A DNA stretch of 64,000 nt. It comes from Ruegeria arenilitoris. Its GTDB lineage: Bacteria > Pseudomonadota > Alphaproteobacteria > Rhodobacterales > Rhodobacteraceae. Positions within the stretch are counted from its first letter, which is position 1; the number at the start of each line of letters is the position of its first letter. The DNA lies in the NCBI RefSeq assembly GCF_013035425.1, contig NZ_WQHX01000001.1, positions 1,079,443 through 1,143,442 on the forward strand, given 5' to 3'. The notes under the pieces were generated by a model that was given only the letters and a program-made list of their open reading frames with translations, ran no database searches and was not told the origin of the DNA. The position numbers were made by a program, and so were the translations under genes. This document shows, in pieces, positions 52,980-61,870 of this stretch.

Positions 52980-53492
52980 CTATGTGCCTTCCTCGCTGAG
53001 GACTTGGGCGAATTCTTTCTTGCGGTAAAGTTTCATATGAACTTCACCTGCGCTATCACGAGTCCATTCCACGATTCTATTGCGGGTCATGTCGCTATCC
53101 ATTCTGTTGGTGCGAACTCTTGGATGAGGAATTTCCTTTTTTAACCTTTCGACGATTTGATTGGTTTGGCCAAATGGAGCCACCAAGTCGATGATCCAAA
53201 AAGATGAACCACAAGTGAAGTCGGCCTCTTTCAATGCTTCTTCTTTGACGGCATAGCGATATTCGGCTTCAGGATTGAGACCCGCAAACGTCACAAACCC
53301 ACGCGGAAAACCATTTTGCCGGAAGATGTGATATTGCCCCAGACGAAATGGCGTTTCAAACGCGTAGAGCACTTGGCCAAGTTTGCGCCCACTATGTATT
53401 TTGGTGAGGGAGGCCAGATAGAATAGGGCACCTAGATCTGCGTATTTTTCCGGAGGCAGATCAAACCAGTCTTTTGGAAACGGTTTTTTCAA
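52980..53492 (-). CDS. HlyC/RtxC-like toxin-activating lysine acyltransferase
   Basis: 170 residues, the usual HlyC length. His33 (in SLTKIHSGRKLG) and Asp102 (in WIIDLVAPFG) match the catalytic His and Asp of HlyC/ApxC, and IFRQNGFPRGFVTFAGL is the preceding core. These enzymes transfer a fatty acyl chain from acyl-ACP to internal lysines of RTX toxins in the cytoplasm before type I secretion. No RTX toxin is nearby; the immediately following Hint protein is the candidate substrate. Confidence 0.82.
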   Translation of the reverse strand: MKKPFPKDWFDLPPEKYADLGALFYLASLTKIHSGRKLGQVLYAFETPFRLGQYHIFRQNGFPRGFVTFAGLNPEAEYRYAVKEEALKEADFTCGSSFWIIDLVAPFGQTNQIVERLKKEIPHPRVRTNRMDSDMTRNRIVEWTRDSAGEVHMKLYRKKEFAQVLSEEGT

Positions 53493-53685
53493 ATGGCACC
53501 TAAATTAGTGGAAATATCGAACTAGTGCCCGATATCATTATCAAACAAAGGTTCTTTCCACGGGGTTTTGTCGTGCGGTTCATCAGCCTAAGCGGGTGTT
53601 TCCCCATGGGATGGAATGTCGTAGGTTTGGCGGGTTAATTGGCGAAAGCACTTAAATCCGATAATTGGCAATGGGATGTTTAGCG

Positions 53686-54096
53686 ATGCGATCTGGCATG
53701 ATTTTGACTTTGGTTGCTTTTGCGGCAACTTCCGCCTGGGGTCAAGGCGTTGGTTTTGGCTACAAACTCAGACCGCAATTCAGAACCCAGATCACACCGC
53801 TAAAGGATGGAACTTTTCAGGTGAAACCTGTCGGCGGGTCCTCCGCTGCCGTTACTTATTGGTGTGGGATAGGTGATTACGCAGTTCGTACGTTGGGTGT
53901 TTCAAACTCGCAACGGATTTATGTTTCGAAAGCCTATGAAAAAGGTGCTCGCACAGTCAATTTTTCATTCACACCTCCGCCGGGTGCGGATACCAAATCG
54001 GGGTATTCCCTGACGGTCAATAGAGTCGGCGAGAATCTGTCCGCCGCTTCGGCGCAAAACTATTGTTTCGACAATTTCATAGACATGGGTTTCTAG
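53686..54096 (+). CDS. Exported hypothetical protein
   Basis: 136 residues from ATG 53686 (alternatives 53671 and TTG 53665). Signal peptide RSGMILTLVAFAATSAWG, then a beta-rich domain with two Cys (TYWCGIGDYA and QNYCFDNF) likely disulfide-linked. Roseobacter-type conserved hypothetical; function unknown. Confidence 0.7.
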   Translation: MRSGMILTLVAFAATSAWGQGVGFGYKLRPQFRTQITPLKDGTFQVKPVGGSSAAVTYWCGIGDYAVRTLGVSNSQRIYVSKAYEKGARTVNFSFTPPPGADTKSGYSLTVNRVGENLSAASAQNYCFDNFIDMGF

Positions 54097-54099
54097 GCG

Positions 54100-54984
54100 T
54101 CAGACCCATTTGGCAAGCGGTGGCAAGCTCATCAGAACGGCGTCTGGATCATGCCCGGTTTCCAGTCCGAATTTGGTGCCACGATCATAAACCAAGTTGT
54201 ATTCAGCATAGAGGCCGCGGTGCACCAGCTGCGCATTTTTGTCGTTTTCAGAAAAAGGCTGGGATCGGCGTTTTTCAACCAGCGGCAGATAGGCAGGTAA
54301 AAAAGCCCGGCCAATATCTTGGGTCAGTGTAAAATCGTCTTGCCAGTCGCCCGTGCAATAATCGTCCATGAAAATACCGCCGACGCCACGCGCGCGTTTT
54401 CGGTGAGGGATATAAAAATACTCATCCGCCCAGTCCCGCAAGCGTGGATAAAGTCCGGCTCCATGCGGGTCGAGGTGTGATTTCTGCGTGGCGTGAAAAT
54501 GCGTGGTATCATCTTCATATTCGATGCATGGGTTCAGGTCCGACCCACCGCCGAACCACCATGCATGCGGTGTCCAAAACATACGTGTGTTCATGTGGAC
54601 GGCTGGCACATGCGGGTTTTGCATGTGCGCGACCAAACTGATCCCTGACGCCCAGAATCGCGGATCTTCAGTCATTCCGGGAATACCTTTGCGCGCAGCC
54701 ATGGCCTGCTGAGCACGCTCGCCAAGTGTGCCGAAAACTGTAGAGACGTTAACGCCGACCTTTTCGAATACTCGACCTCCGCGCATCACCGACATCAGCC
54801 CACCTCCGGCGTCAGATCCATCATCCGATTGTCGTTTGGTTTCTCTGATTTCGAAGCAACCGGGTTCAGCATCTGAAAACGGGCCCGAATTGTGGCTATC
54901 CTCGAGGCTTTCAAACGCAGCGACGATTTCGTCGCGCAAGCGCCGGAACCATGCAGAGGCAGTAGATTTCTCGCGTTCGAACAT
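54100..54984 (-). CDS. hemF: Oxygen-dependent coproporphyrinogen III oxidase
   Basis: 294 residues. GRVFEKVGVNVSTVFG, HMQNPHVPAVHMNTRMF, WWFGGGSDLNP and DRGTKFGLETGHDPDAVLMS are HemF signatures. It converts coproporphyrinogen III to protoporphyrinogen IX using oxygen. Follows the SDR gene by five bases on the same strand. Confidence 0.96.
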   Translation of the reverse strand: MFEREKSTASAWFRRLRDEIVAAFESLEDSHNSGPFSDAEPGCFEIRETKRQSDDGSDAGGGLMSVMRGGRVFEKVGVNVSTVFGTLGERAQQAMAARKGIPGMTEDPRFWASGISLVAHMQNPHVPAVHMNTRMFWTPHAWWFGGGSDLNPCIEYEDDTTHFHATQKSHLDPHGAGLYPRLRDWADEYFYIPHRKRARGVGGIFMDDYCTGDWQDDFTLTQDIGRAFLPAYLPLVEKRRSQPFSENDKNAQLVHRGLYAEYNLVYDRGTKFGLETGHDPDAVLMSLPPLAKWV

Positions 54985-54989
54985 TGGCT

Positions 54990-55790
54990 TTAATGAGCAG
55001 GGGCGGCGACCGGATCTAACAGGGTGCGGCCGCCGTCGATGGTTAGAATTTGCCCGGTCATGAAACCCGCGGCATCCGAAGCCAGGAATTGCGCGGTTTC
55101 AACCAGTTCAGTCGGTGCCGCGATACGAGCCAGAGGCGTATGTTTTTCGATGTCCTCCCGGAAGTCACGGTTTTCCTTAAGGGTAGACTGCAATGAGGCG
55201 CTCATTACCGATCCCAGGGCGATTGAATTTACGCGAATGCGGTTCGGCGCCAGCGCAACCGCCAACGACCGGGTCATTTGATCCAGCGCAGCAGTTGACA
55301 CTGAGTAGGCCATCAGGTCCGGATGGGTTCGGCGGGCCGCAATCGAAGACAGGTTAATGATAGACCCTGCGGGGCTCTCCTCGTTGCCATCTGCTTGTTT
55401 GATCATGCGCTTTGCGATCAGCTGGCTTAAGCGTAGCGCGGGCATTAAGTTTTGGTTCAGCAATGTTCGAACAGAATCGTCATCGGCATCAAGTGGATCC
55501 GAGGGGATTACCTGTCGTGAGCCATTGACCAGAATGTCTACCTGGTCAAATGCGTCGAGCGTTGCCGAAAGCAGGTTGGCAACGGTCAGGCGTTCACGCA
55601 AATCGCCTGCGAAATAACGGATATTGCTGTCGTCGGCATGTTCGCCCAGTTCGTTAACCAAGCGTTTTTCGTCCATATCCGCAAAAACGACGTTCGCACC
55701 TGCATCTGCGAAATGACGGCCTATGGCCAGACCAATGCCATTGGCACCGCCGGTGACGATCGCGGTTTTGCCAGCTATGGAAAAGGACAT
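54990..55790 (-). CDS. Short-chain dehydrogenase/reductase with altered YxxxK motif
   Basis: 266 residues, Rossmann fold. Cofactor loop TGGANGIGLAIG, VVFADMDEKRL (Asp at the NAD-specific site), catalytic Ser in INLSSIAAR and Tyr in AYSVSTAAL. The residue four after Tyr, normally Lys, is Thr (ACT codon at about 55294). Lys normally positions the cofactor and lowers the Tyr pKa, so activity may be lost or altered. Upstream of hemF in one transcript. Confidence 0.85.
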   Translation of the reverse strand: MSFSIAGKTAIVTGGANGIGLAIGRHFADAGANVVFADMDEKRLVNELGEHADDSNIRYFAGDLRERLTVANLLSATLDAFDQVDILVNGSRQVIPSDPLDADDDSVRTLLNQNLMPALRLSQLIAKRMIKQADGNEESPAGSIINLSSIAARRTHPDLMAYSVSTAALDQMTRSLAVALAPNRIRVNSIALGSVMSASLQSTLKENRDFREDIEKHTPLARIAAPTELVETAQFLASDAAGFMTGQILTIDGGRTLLDPVAAPAH

Positions 55791-55827
55791 GCGCTTCCTC
55801 CTGAGTTGCGGCGCAGGTTAGCCGGGA

Positions 55828-56793
55828 TCACCGGCGGGGGCGAGAGGCCCTGATAACTTTGAACCGATTGTCACCGGTGACTTCTTCGACGCGGGCAAAA
55901 GACTCGCTCAACGTCGCTTCGTAAGGCAGATGGCGGTTTGCCACCATCCAAAGTTCGCCCGAACGCGCCAGATTGTGCGCGGCAGACCGGATAAATCCCT
56001 GACCCAATCCGGGATCAGCGTCGCGGGATGTGTGAAATGGAGGGTTCATTACAACGGCGTCCAGCGGCTCGGCTGCGGTCCATTTAAGTGCATCTGCCCA
56101 ATGGAATTTTGCGCGAGGGTCTTTCACATTGGTTCGCGCGCAACGCAGCGCTGCATGATCGGCTTCTACAAGGTGCAGGGTGACAAGGTTTTTATCTCTC
56201 AAGAGATGGGAAGAGAGGTACCCCCAACCCGCTCCTAAGTCGGCTACTTTGGCGCCAAGGCGCGGGGGAAGTGCCTTACTCAGCAACTCCGAAGCCGGAT
56301 CGATACCGTCGGCGGAAAACACTCCCGGTACGGTATTGAACCCATCGACGGTTTGCATTTCCGGTGCGGCCCAATCGGCAAATGCCTGCTCGTTAGAATG
56401 AAACCAGAAAATTTTCCCATGGGCCTTTGATATTGGGCCTTCGACCGAAACTTTCTTTCGGATGTCTTTCAGAAGGCTGTCAATGCCATCGATTTTGGCG
56501 CCGTCCACTACGACCAAGTGGCTGGCCCGACGACAAGCCTGACATATCATGGCTCGAGCCAACTCCTTCGAACGAGGCAAAAAGACTACAGCATCATGAC
56601 ACGTTGAATCAGCCTCGGCGATCGCTGCAAAGCCAATCGAAGCGAAGTGGTCGTGAAACGGCTTGAATGGTTGAACCACTTGCGATCCCAAAAATTCTTT
56701 GGGTAAATCATTGGCTGGGGTTGCGCCAATGAAGGACACTGGTTGCGACAAAGTCAGGCCGTTTTCAATGGCAAGGCTCAGGCGAGGTGACAT
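55828..56793 (-). CDS. 16S rRNA (guanine-N2)-methyltransferase, RsmC-like
   Basis: 321 residues. Two Rossmann-like halves, as in RsmC: a degenerate N-terminal half and a catalytic C-terminal half with SAM loop VADLGAGWGYLSSHLL and the NPPFHTSRDAD motif (N-P-P-F). Members modify G1207 of 16S rRNA; assignment to that base is by family. Confidence 0.87.
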   Translation of the reverse strand: MSPRLSLAIENGLTLSQPVSFIGATPANDLPKEFLGSQVVQPFKPFHDHFASIGFAAIAEADSTCHDAVVFLPRSKELARAMICQACRRASHLVVVDGAKIDGIDSLLKDIRKKVSVEGPISKAHGKIFWFHSNEQAFADWAAPEMQTVDGFNTVPGVFSADGIDPASELLSKALPPRLGAKVADLGAGWGYLSSHLLRDKNLVTLHLVEADHAALRCARTNVKDPRAKFHWADALKWTAAEPLDAVVMNPPFHTSRDADPGLGQGFIRSAAHNLARSGELWMVANRHLPYEATLSESFARVEEVTGDNRFKVIRASRPRR

Positions 56794-56844
56794 ATATGGA
56801 TCCTACAAGCGTAGTGAACAAGGGCGATCAGGCTCGGTTCCGTC

Positions 56845-57165
56845 TCACTCTTCTCTCTCCATTGTGCATTGCAGGGGGTGCTGGTGCCGACGCGCAAAAT
56901 CCATCACCTGTCCAACTTTGGTCTCGGCGATCTCATGACTAAACACGCCCACGACGGCAACGCCCTTCTTGTGAACGGTTAGCATGATTTCAAAAGCCTG
57001 CGCATGAGTCATGCCAAAGAACCGTTCAAGGACGTGAACAACGAACTCCATCGGGGTGTAGTCGTCGTTTAGCAACAACACTTTGTACAGTGGTGGGCGC
57101 TTAGTCTTTGGGCGCGTTTGCACCAGGACTGATGTATCGTCGTCCTCGTCCGATTTGTCAGACAT
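56845..57165 (-). CDS. clpS: ClpA adaptor protein ClpS
   Basis: 106 residues from ATG 57165 (ATG 57186 possible). Disordered acidic N-terminus, then [20 protein letters not shown] with the N-degron pocket residues, and [19 protein letters not shown]. It delivers N-end-rule substrates to ClpAP. clpA is not adjacent. Confidence 0.94.
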   Translation of the reverse strand: MSDKSDEDDDTSVLVQTRPKTKRPPLYKVLLLNDDYTPMEFVVHVLERFFGMTHAQAFEIMLTVHKKGVAVVGVFSHEIAETKVGQVMDFARRHQHPLQCTMEREE

Positions 57166-57278
57166 GATCCACGGGGTTTCAAACATTTCTTGTGAGAATC
57201 CGATTCAGGCTTCGGTTTATTTCACGGCTTATATAACGTCAGTACCGTCAGAGGAAAGAGGAGCCGGGCGGATTCGAG

Positions 57279-57980
57279 ATGGATGAGAGATTGACCACCA
57301 TCGGTTTTGATGCGGACGACACGCTGTGGCACAACGAACGTTTCTTTCAACTGACACAATCACATTTTGCAGATTTGCTGGTCGATTATGCTGAACGTGA
57401 TCACCTGATGGATCGACTGTTGGCTGCGGAAAAGCGTAATATTCGGCACTATGGCTACGGGATCAAAGGTTTCACCTTGTCGATGATTGAAACCGCAATC
57501 GAAGTGACTCGGGACAAAGTACCCGCTTCGGTTATCCGGCAGCTTATCGAAGCCGGACAAGATATGCTGGCACATCCGATAGAGCTTTTGCCGTATGCCC
57601 GCGAAGCGGTCGAGGCGGTAACCGGGACCTACAAGGTGGTATTAATCACCAAGGGTGATCTTATAGATCAGGAAAGAAAACTGGCGCAATCGGGCCTGGG
57701 TGACCTTTTTGACGCCGTGGAAATTGTATCGGAAAAGACGCCGGATATTTATCGTGCTGTTTTCACGGAACATGGCGATGGGCCGCATTCCGCAATGATG
57801 GTAGGCAACTCGATGCGATCCGATGTGGTGGCCCCCATTCTTGCAGGGTGCTGGGGCGTGCATGTACCTCATGGTTTGGTTTGGGAGGTTGAACAGGCTG
57901 ATACACCTGAGGACAATCCCCGTTATCGAGCGCTGACCGACCTAGGGGAGTTGGACGGCTTAGTCCAAGCGATACGATGA
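57279..57980 (+). CDS. HAD-superfamily hydrolase
   Basis: 233 residues. Motif I IGFDADDTLW (DxD nucleophile and acid/base), motif II VVLITKGD, and Lys/Asp of motifs III-IV in SEKTPDIY and MVGNSMRSDV. The alpha-helical cap (about 20-95) marks subfamily I. Probably a small-molecule phosphatase; substrate unknown. Confidence 0.85.
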   Translation: MDERLTTIGFDADDTLWHNERFFQLTQSHFADLLVDYAERDHLMDRLLAAEKRNIRHYGYGIKGFTLSMIETAIEVTRDKVPASVIRQLIEAGQDMLAHPIELLPYAREAVEAVTGTYKVVLITKGDLIDQERKLAQSGLGDLFDAVEIVSEKTPDIYRAVFTEHGDGPHSAMMVGNSMRSDVVAPILAGCWGVHVPHGLVWEVEQADTPEDNPRYRALTDLGELDGLVQAIR

Positions 57981-58228
57981 TGTTGCTAATTGGTCCCAGT
58001 CAGAAAATTTTTGCCATGGATGAAACACAGTTTCAGTAGAAGTCCTCGATTTAGTAGATTGTTCCTCTCGGGGCGCAACATATAGGACTGATGCGACCTA
58101 TCTGGGATCACCTATCTCAGAGCTTTCGGTTTATTTCAGTACGACACTGTGCTAGCCTTGACCTAATCAATAATTAGACACGCTGACCGGGAAAACTCGG
58201 CGGCTCGAGGCAGACAGAGGCAAAGATC

Positions 58229-59629
58229 GTGCAGGTTCGGCGGACAGCTCCGGCCCGGATGGGCTTACTTCTAATTTTGGTGTTATGGGTGTTTTCTTTT
58301 GCGCCATTGCAAGCTGTGGCGGCGCCATACGCAGCCATGGTAATTGATGCACGTACAGGAGAGGTGCTGCATTCCCGCAACGCGGACACCAGGTTGCACC
58401 CGGCATCTTTAACCAAAATGATGACGCTCTACATCGCTTTCGAGGCGGTAAGAAACGGCGAAATAACTCTTGATACGCCGGTACGCATCACAAAGAAGGC
58501 GGCCTCCGAACCGCCTTCGAAATTGGGGTTGCGGGCGGGGCAAACCATCGCATTCCGCTATCTGATCCGCGCGGCTGCTGTTAAATCGGCCAATGACGCG
58601 GCTACTGCCATCGGAATAACTCTGAGCGGGTCCGAGGCAGCGTTTGCCCGCAGGATGACACGAACCGCCAAAGCGATGGGGATGAGCCGTACTACGTTCA
58701 AGAATGCGCATGGCCTGACTGAAGCCGGGCATTTGTCGACTGCGCGGGACATGACCACATTGGGGCGTCACCTGCTGTACGATTACCCGCAGTATTACAA
58801 TCTCTTCTCACGTCAATCCACTCACGCCGGAATCAAAACGGTTCCGAATACCAACCGTCGCTTGCTTGCAGCCTACAAGGGAGCTGATGGGATCAAGACC
58901 GGTTACACTCGCGCCGCAGGGTTCAATCTTGTTGCTTCGGCCAAACGTAAGGATGAACGGATCATCGCTACCGTCTTTGGTGGAAAATCCGGTGCTTCAC
59001 GAAATGCGCGTGTGGCAGAGTTGTTGGATATGGGTTTTCGTCGTGCTCCTTCGCGGGCGCCAATCCGCAAGCCATCACGTCCTAAATATGCCGGTAATGT
59101 CGGTTTGGGAGAATTTGCCAAAGTTGCTGGCCTAACTGGGGCACCAGTATCCAGCTTGCGTCCATTGCTGCGGCCACGTCCGAACGCTGCGATGCAGGTT
59201 GCAGGAACCGTGGCGGAAACGGCTGCCAAGAACGGCGCCCGCATTCAGGATGGAATCGCTGCTGCAATAGCTGCCGCAGACATCAAATCAAATGACGATA
59301 ATAGTTCAGAAGATGTGGTGCTGGCTTCTATAGAAACCGCGCCTCAGCCAGAACCCGAACCAGAAGTCGTGACGCGATTGTCGACCTCTGGGGGGCATTT
59401 GTGGGGCGTAAACGTGGGCCGTTATACGACCCGCTATGAGGCTGAGAAAGTTCTTCTAAAAACTGCGCTTTCCGAGATGACGACGCTGGAAGGAACCCTG
59501 CGCAAGGTAAACAAGAGCGCAAGCGGATTTGACGCTACGTTTCAAGGTATGACCCGCGAACAAGCCGATCTGGCCTGCCGCAGGTTACAGGCCCGCAATG
59601 TCACATGTTTCATGATAGGGCCGTCATAA
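58229..59629 (+). CDS. D-alanyl-D-alanine carboxypeptidase (family S11) with SPOR domain
   Basis: 466 residues from GTG 58229 with AGAGG upstream (ATG 58259 possible). Signal peptide LLLILVLWVFSFAPLQAVAA; active-site SLTK, SAN in VKSANDAAT and KTG in GIKTGYTRA. After an Ala/Pro-rich linker, residues about 395-465 form a SPOR domain (WGVNVGRYTTRYEAEKVLLK) that binds denuded glycan at the septum. Trims peptidoglycan stem peptides. Confidence 0.93.
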   Translation: MQVRRTAPARMGLLLILVLWVFSFAPLQAVAAPYAAMVIDARTGEVLHSRNADTRLHPASLTKMMTLYIAFEAVRNGEITLDTPVRITKKAASEPPSKLGLRAGQTIAFRYLIRAAAVKSANDAATAIGITLSGSEAAFARRMTRTAKAMGMSRTTFKNAHGLTEAGHLSTARDMTTLGRHLLYDYPQYYNLFSRQSTHAGIKTVPNTNRRLLAAYKGADGIKTGYTRAAGFNLVASAKRKDERIIATVFGGKSGASRNARVAELLDMGFRRAPSRAPIRKPSRPKYAGNVGLGEFAKVAGLTGAPVSSLRPLLRPRPNAAMQVAGTVAETAAKNGARIQDGIAAAIAAADIKSNDDNSSEDVVLASIETAPQPEPEPEVVTRLSTSGGHLWGVNVGRYTTRYEAEKVLLKTALSEMTTLEGTLRKVNKSASGFDATFQGMTREQADLACRRLQARNVTCFMIGPS

Positions 59630-59658
59630 GGCCTGGTAAACTACCACTCAAGGACACT

Positions 59659-59693
59659 GGCTGTGAGCGTGAGTTCACAGCCATTTTTGATTT
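59659..59693 (+). terminator. Rho-independent terminator
   Basis: GGCTGTGA / TCACAGCC stem, loop of eight, then ATTTTTGATTT, 30 bases after the S11 carboxypeptidase stop. Confidence 0.85.
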
Positions 59694-59699
59694 AGGCTA

Positions 59700-60947
59700 T
59701 CAGTCGAATACATGTCCGTGTTGGTATTGCTCGTCCTGACCTGCGGCAGCGGTCAAGGCCGCGACGTTGTCCTTGGTGAAGAAACCATCATAGTGATGAC
59801 AGCGCTCGATATACTCGGTAATCAGCAGAGTGTTTTTCGAGTGTTTAGAGAATATTTGTTTCAGGTTGGGATCATCTTTGCATTCACCCACTACGTGCGC
59901 CAAAAACGGGACGCCCTTGTCCTTGAGCGTATTGACTACAAAGTCGACGTTCTTCTCACCCGCGCCATGATCTCCGTCCTGAATTTCAACAGCCATGTGA
60001 TGTAGGCGGCGACCGAAGTTGCGAACGAAATCCTCGGTCGGCATCGGCAGTTTGGCAAATGAGTTCACAAAAGATGGAGTATTGTTCGCAGTGAACACCT
60101 TGGCAGGAGACTTTTTGTCATCATCGACATTTGGGTTTCGGTTTACGTTTGTAGACGAATTCATGTCGAAAATATTGTAAGCACCCCAAAAATAGTAGGG
60201 CACCATCGTCAGGAATTCGAGGATTGCGTCCTCTCGCTCGCCAGCCAAAACACGCGTGGCCAAATGATCGATTCCCAGCATCAGAGGTGAGATTTTGCTT
60301 TCCTCGCCAAAGCCCGCAGCCTCTTCTAACCGCGCCGTTTCCGACGCGCTCAGCAACACGCGGTCGCCCAGACCAAGACCGTCCGGGTCGTTGAAATCCA
60401 ACGTCGAATAGCCGACGCGATTGCAGGTGAAATCAGATGGCGTCGTGAACCGGAAACCGCTTTGAGTGTAAAACGGGTTTTCCGTGTCGCCGTGATATTC
60501 GAAACGAATGTTTTGCTCTTCCAATGTGCTGGTAAGAGCTTCCAGATCGACCGCACCGAACACTTCGCCGACATAACGTGTTTGTGGTGTACCACGCGCC
60601 AATGGATACATTTGGTTAATTCGCGGGATGAAATCTTCGAATGTATCGCTGAGTGGCGCCATCACGATCAGTGCCGGATAGTCCGGGTGTGAATGCATGA
60701 CCGCGAATTTGTGTGTTTTGCCCAGATAGCTGGCTGTGTGCCTGTACGGAGTCATCACGTAAAGTTCGACTAATGTGTCGAACAATGACGCTGGTTCGAC
60801 TTGAATGATAATCGCCCTCATCGGTCCGACTTGATCAGCAACGCCGGAACTATTCCGTCGCTCATAGATTTTTGGAAGATATTCAGCAAAGAAGTCAGAG
60901 TTTTTCTTGTCGCCTCTGGGCTGATAGGACATCAGATCGAAAGACAT
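59700..60947 (-). CDS. VOC-superfamily dioxygenase-like protein (HPPD-related)
   Basis: 415 residues from ATG 60947. Two glyoxalase/VOC halves: an N-terminal half (VELYVMTPYRHTASYL) and a C-terminal half with metal ligands in GIDHLATRVL, RRLHHMAVEIQDG and LITEYIERCHHYDGFF, the His-His-Glu positions of 4-hydroxyphenylpyruvate dioxygenase. The end TKDNVAALTAAAG resembles the HPPD gating helix region. Substrate not decided; the N-terminal half is unusual for HPPD. Iron-dependent dioxygenase activity is inferred. Confidence 0.7.
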   Translation of the reverse strand: MSFDLMSYQPRGDKKNSDFFAEYLPKIYERRNSSGVADQVGPMRAIIIQVEPASLFDTLVELYVMTPYRHTASYLGKTHKFAVMHSHPDYPALIVMAPLSDTFEDFIPRINQMYPLARGTPQTRYVGEVFGAVDLEALTSTLEEQNIRFEYHGDTENPFYTQSGFRFTTPSDFTCNRVGYSTLDFNDPDGLGLGDRVLLSASETARLEEAAGFGEESKISPLMLGIDHLATRVLAGEREDAILEFLTMVPYYFWGAYNIFDMNSSTNVNRNPNVDDDKKSPAKVFTANNTPSFVNSFAKLPMPTEDFVRNFGRRLHHMAVEIQDGDHGAGEKNVDFVVNTLKDKGVPFLAHVVGECKDDPNLKQIFSKHSKNTLLITEYIERCHHYDGFFTKDNVAALTAAAGQDEQYQHGHVFD

Positions 60948-61096
60948 TTTCAAGTCTCCTTGCTCAGCGCTGGTCGGATCAGGATCGGATCGCCTGGATT
61001 TCTAGTAATCTGAACATGCTCTTTCACACATGCTAGGGGTGGAAATTTCCCTGCGCAACAGCAGGCACTTAAATGCTAAAGATTGAACCCGGTTTT

Positions 61097-61864
61097 CTAT
61101 TTGGTGAATTTCGTTACCTCGACGCCACCCTGAATCAAACTTTCTCGCACCGAACGGGCAATCTGAACTGCAGTGGGTCCGTCTCCGTGCAGACAAATGG
61201 TGTCGATCGACGTCTCCAATCGCTTCCCACTTTCCGTGATTATTGCACCTTCGTTCACCATTTTCAGTATTCGTGGGCCAGCAATGCCCGGTTCGTGAAT
61301 AATAGCGCCGGGTAAACTACGATCGACCAAAGTACCGTCGTCGTTGTATGCGCGATCAGCAAAGATTTCGCCTACCCATTTGCAACCCAGCTCACGTACG
61401 GCCTTTTCCTGTTTTGTGACAGCAAGAACCATGATGATGATGTCAGGATCAACATCCAAAGCGCCCTGATAACAGGCCCGCGCCATGTCCACGTCGACCG
61501 AGCACATGTTCGCCAACGCCCCATGCAACTTGAGGTGTCGAACATTTGCGCCCACGGCCTGGGCCATTCCCTGCGCCGCGCCCAACTGATAGCGCACAAG
61601 GTTGCGCAAGGTTGGAAGCGGTATCTTCATGTTTCGGCGGCCAAATCCCTGAAGATCGGGAAACCCCGGATGGGCTCCTATTCCAACACCTTGTTCTTTG
61701 GCCACCGCCATGGTTTTAGCCATAACGTCGGGGTCACCCGCGTGTAATCCGCAAGCAACGTTGGCTGATGTTACAATCTTCAATAGGTTTTCGTCATCCC
61801 CCATGTTCCATGGGCCAAAGCTTTCACCCATATCGGCATTCAGATCGACTTGGGGCATTGTCAA
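61097..61864 (-). CDS. pxpA: 5-oxoprolinase subunit A (LamB/YcsF family)
   Basis: 255 residues. VDLNADMGESFGPW, SANVACGLHAGDP, GVGIGAHPGFPD and CLHGDGPTAV are YcsF/PxpA signatures. With PxpB and PxpC it hydrolyses 5-oxoproline to glutamate using ATP. Third gene of the operon, six bases after pxpC. Confidence 0.94.
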   Translation of the reverse strand: MTMPQVDLNADMGESFGPWNMGDDENLLKIVTSANVACGLHAGDPDVMAKTMAVAKEQGVGIGAHPGFPDLQGFGRRNMKIPLPTLRNLVRYQLGAAQGMAQAVGANVRHLKLHGALANMCSVDVDMARACYQGALDVDPDIIIMVLAVTKQEKAVRELGCKWVGEIFADRAYNDDGTLVDRSLPGAIIHEPGIAGPRILKMVNEGAIITESGKRLETSIDTICLHGDGPTAVQIARSVRESLIQGGVEVTKFTK

Positions 61865-61870
61865 ACCTCC

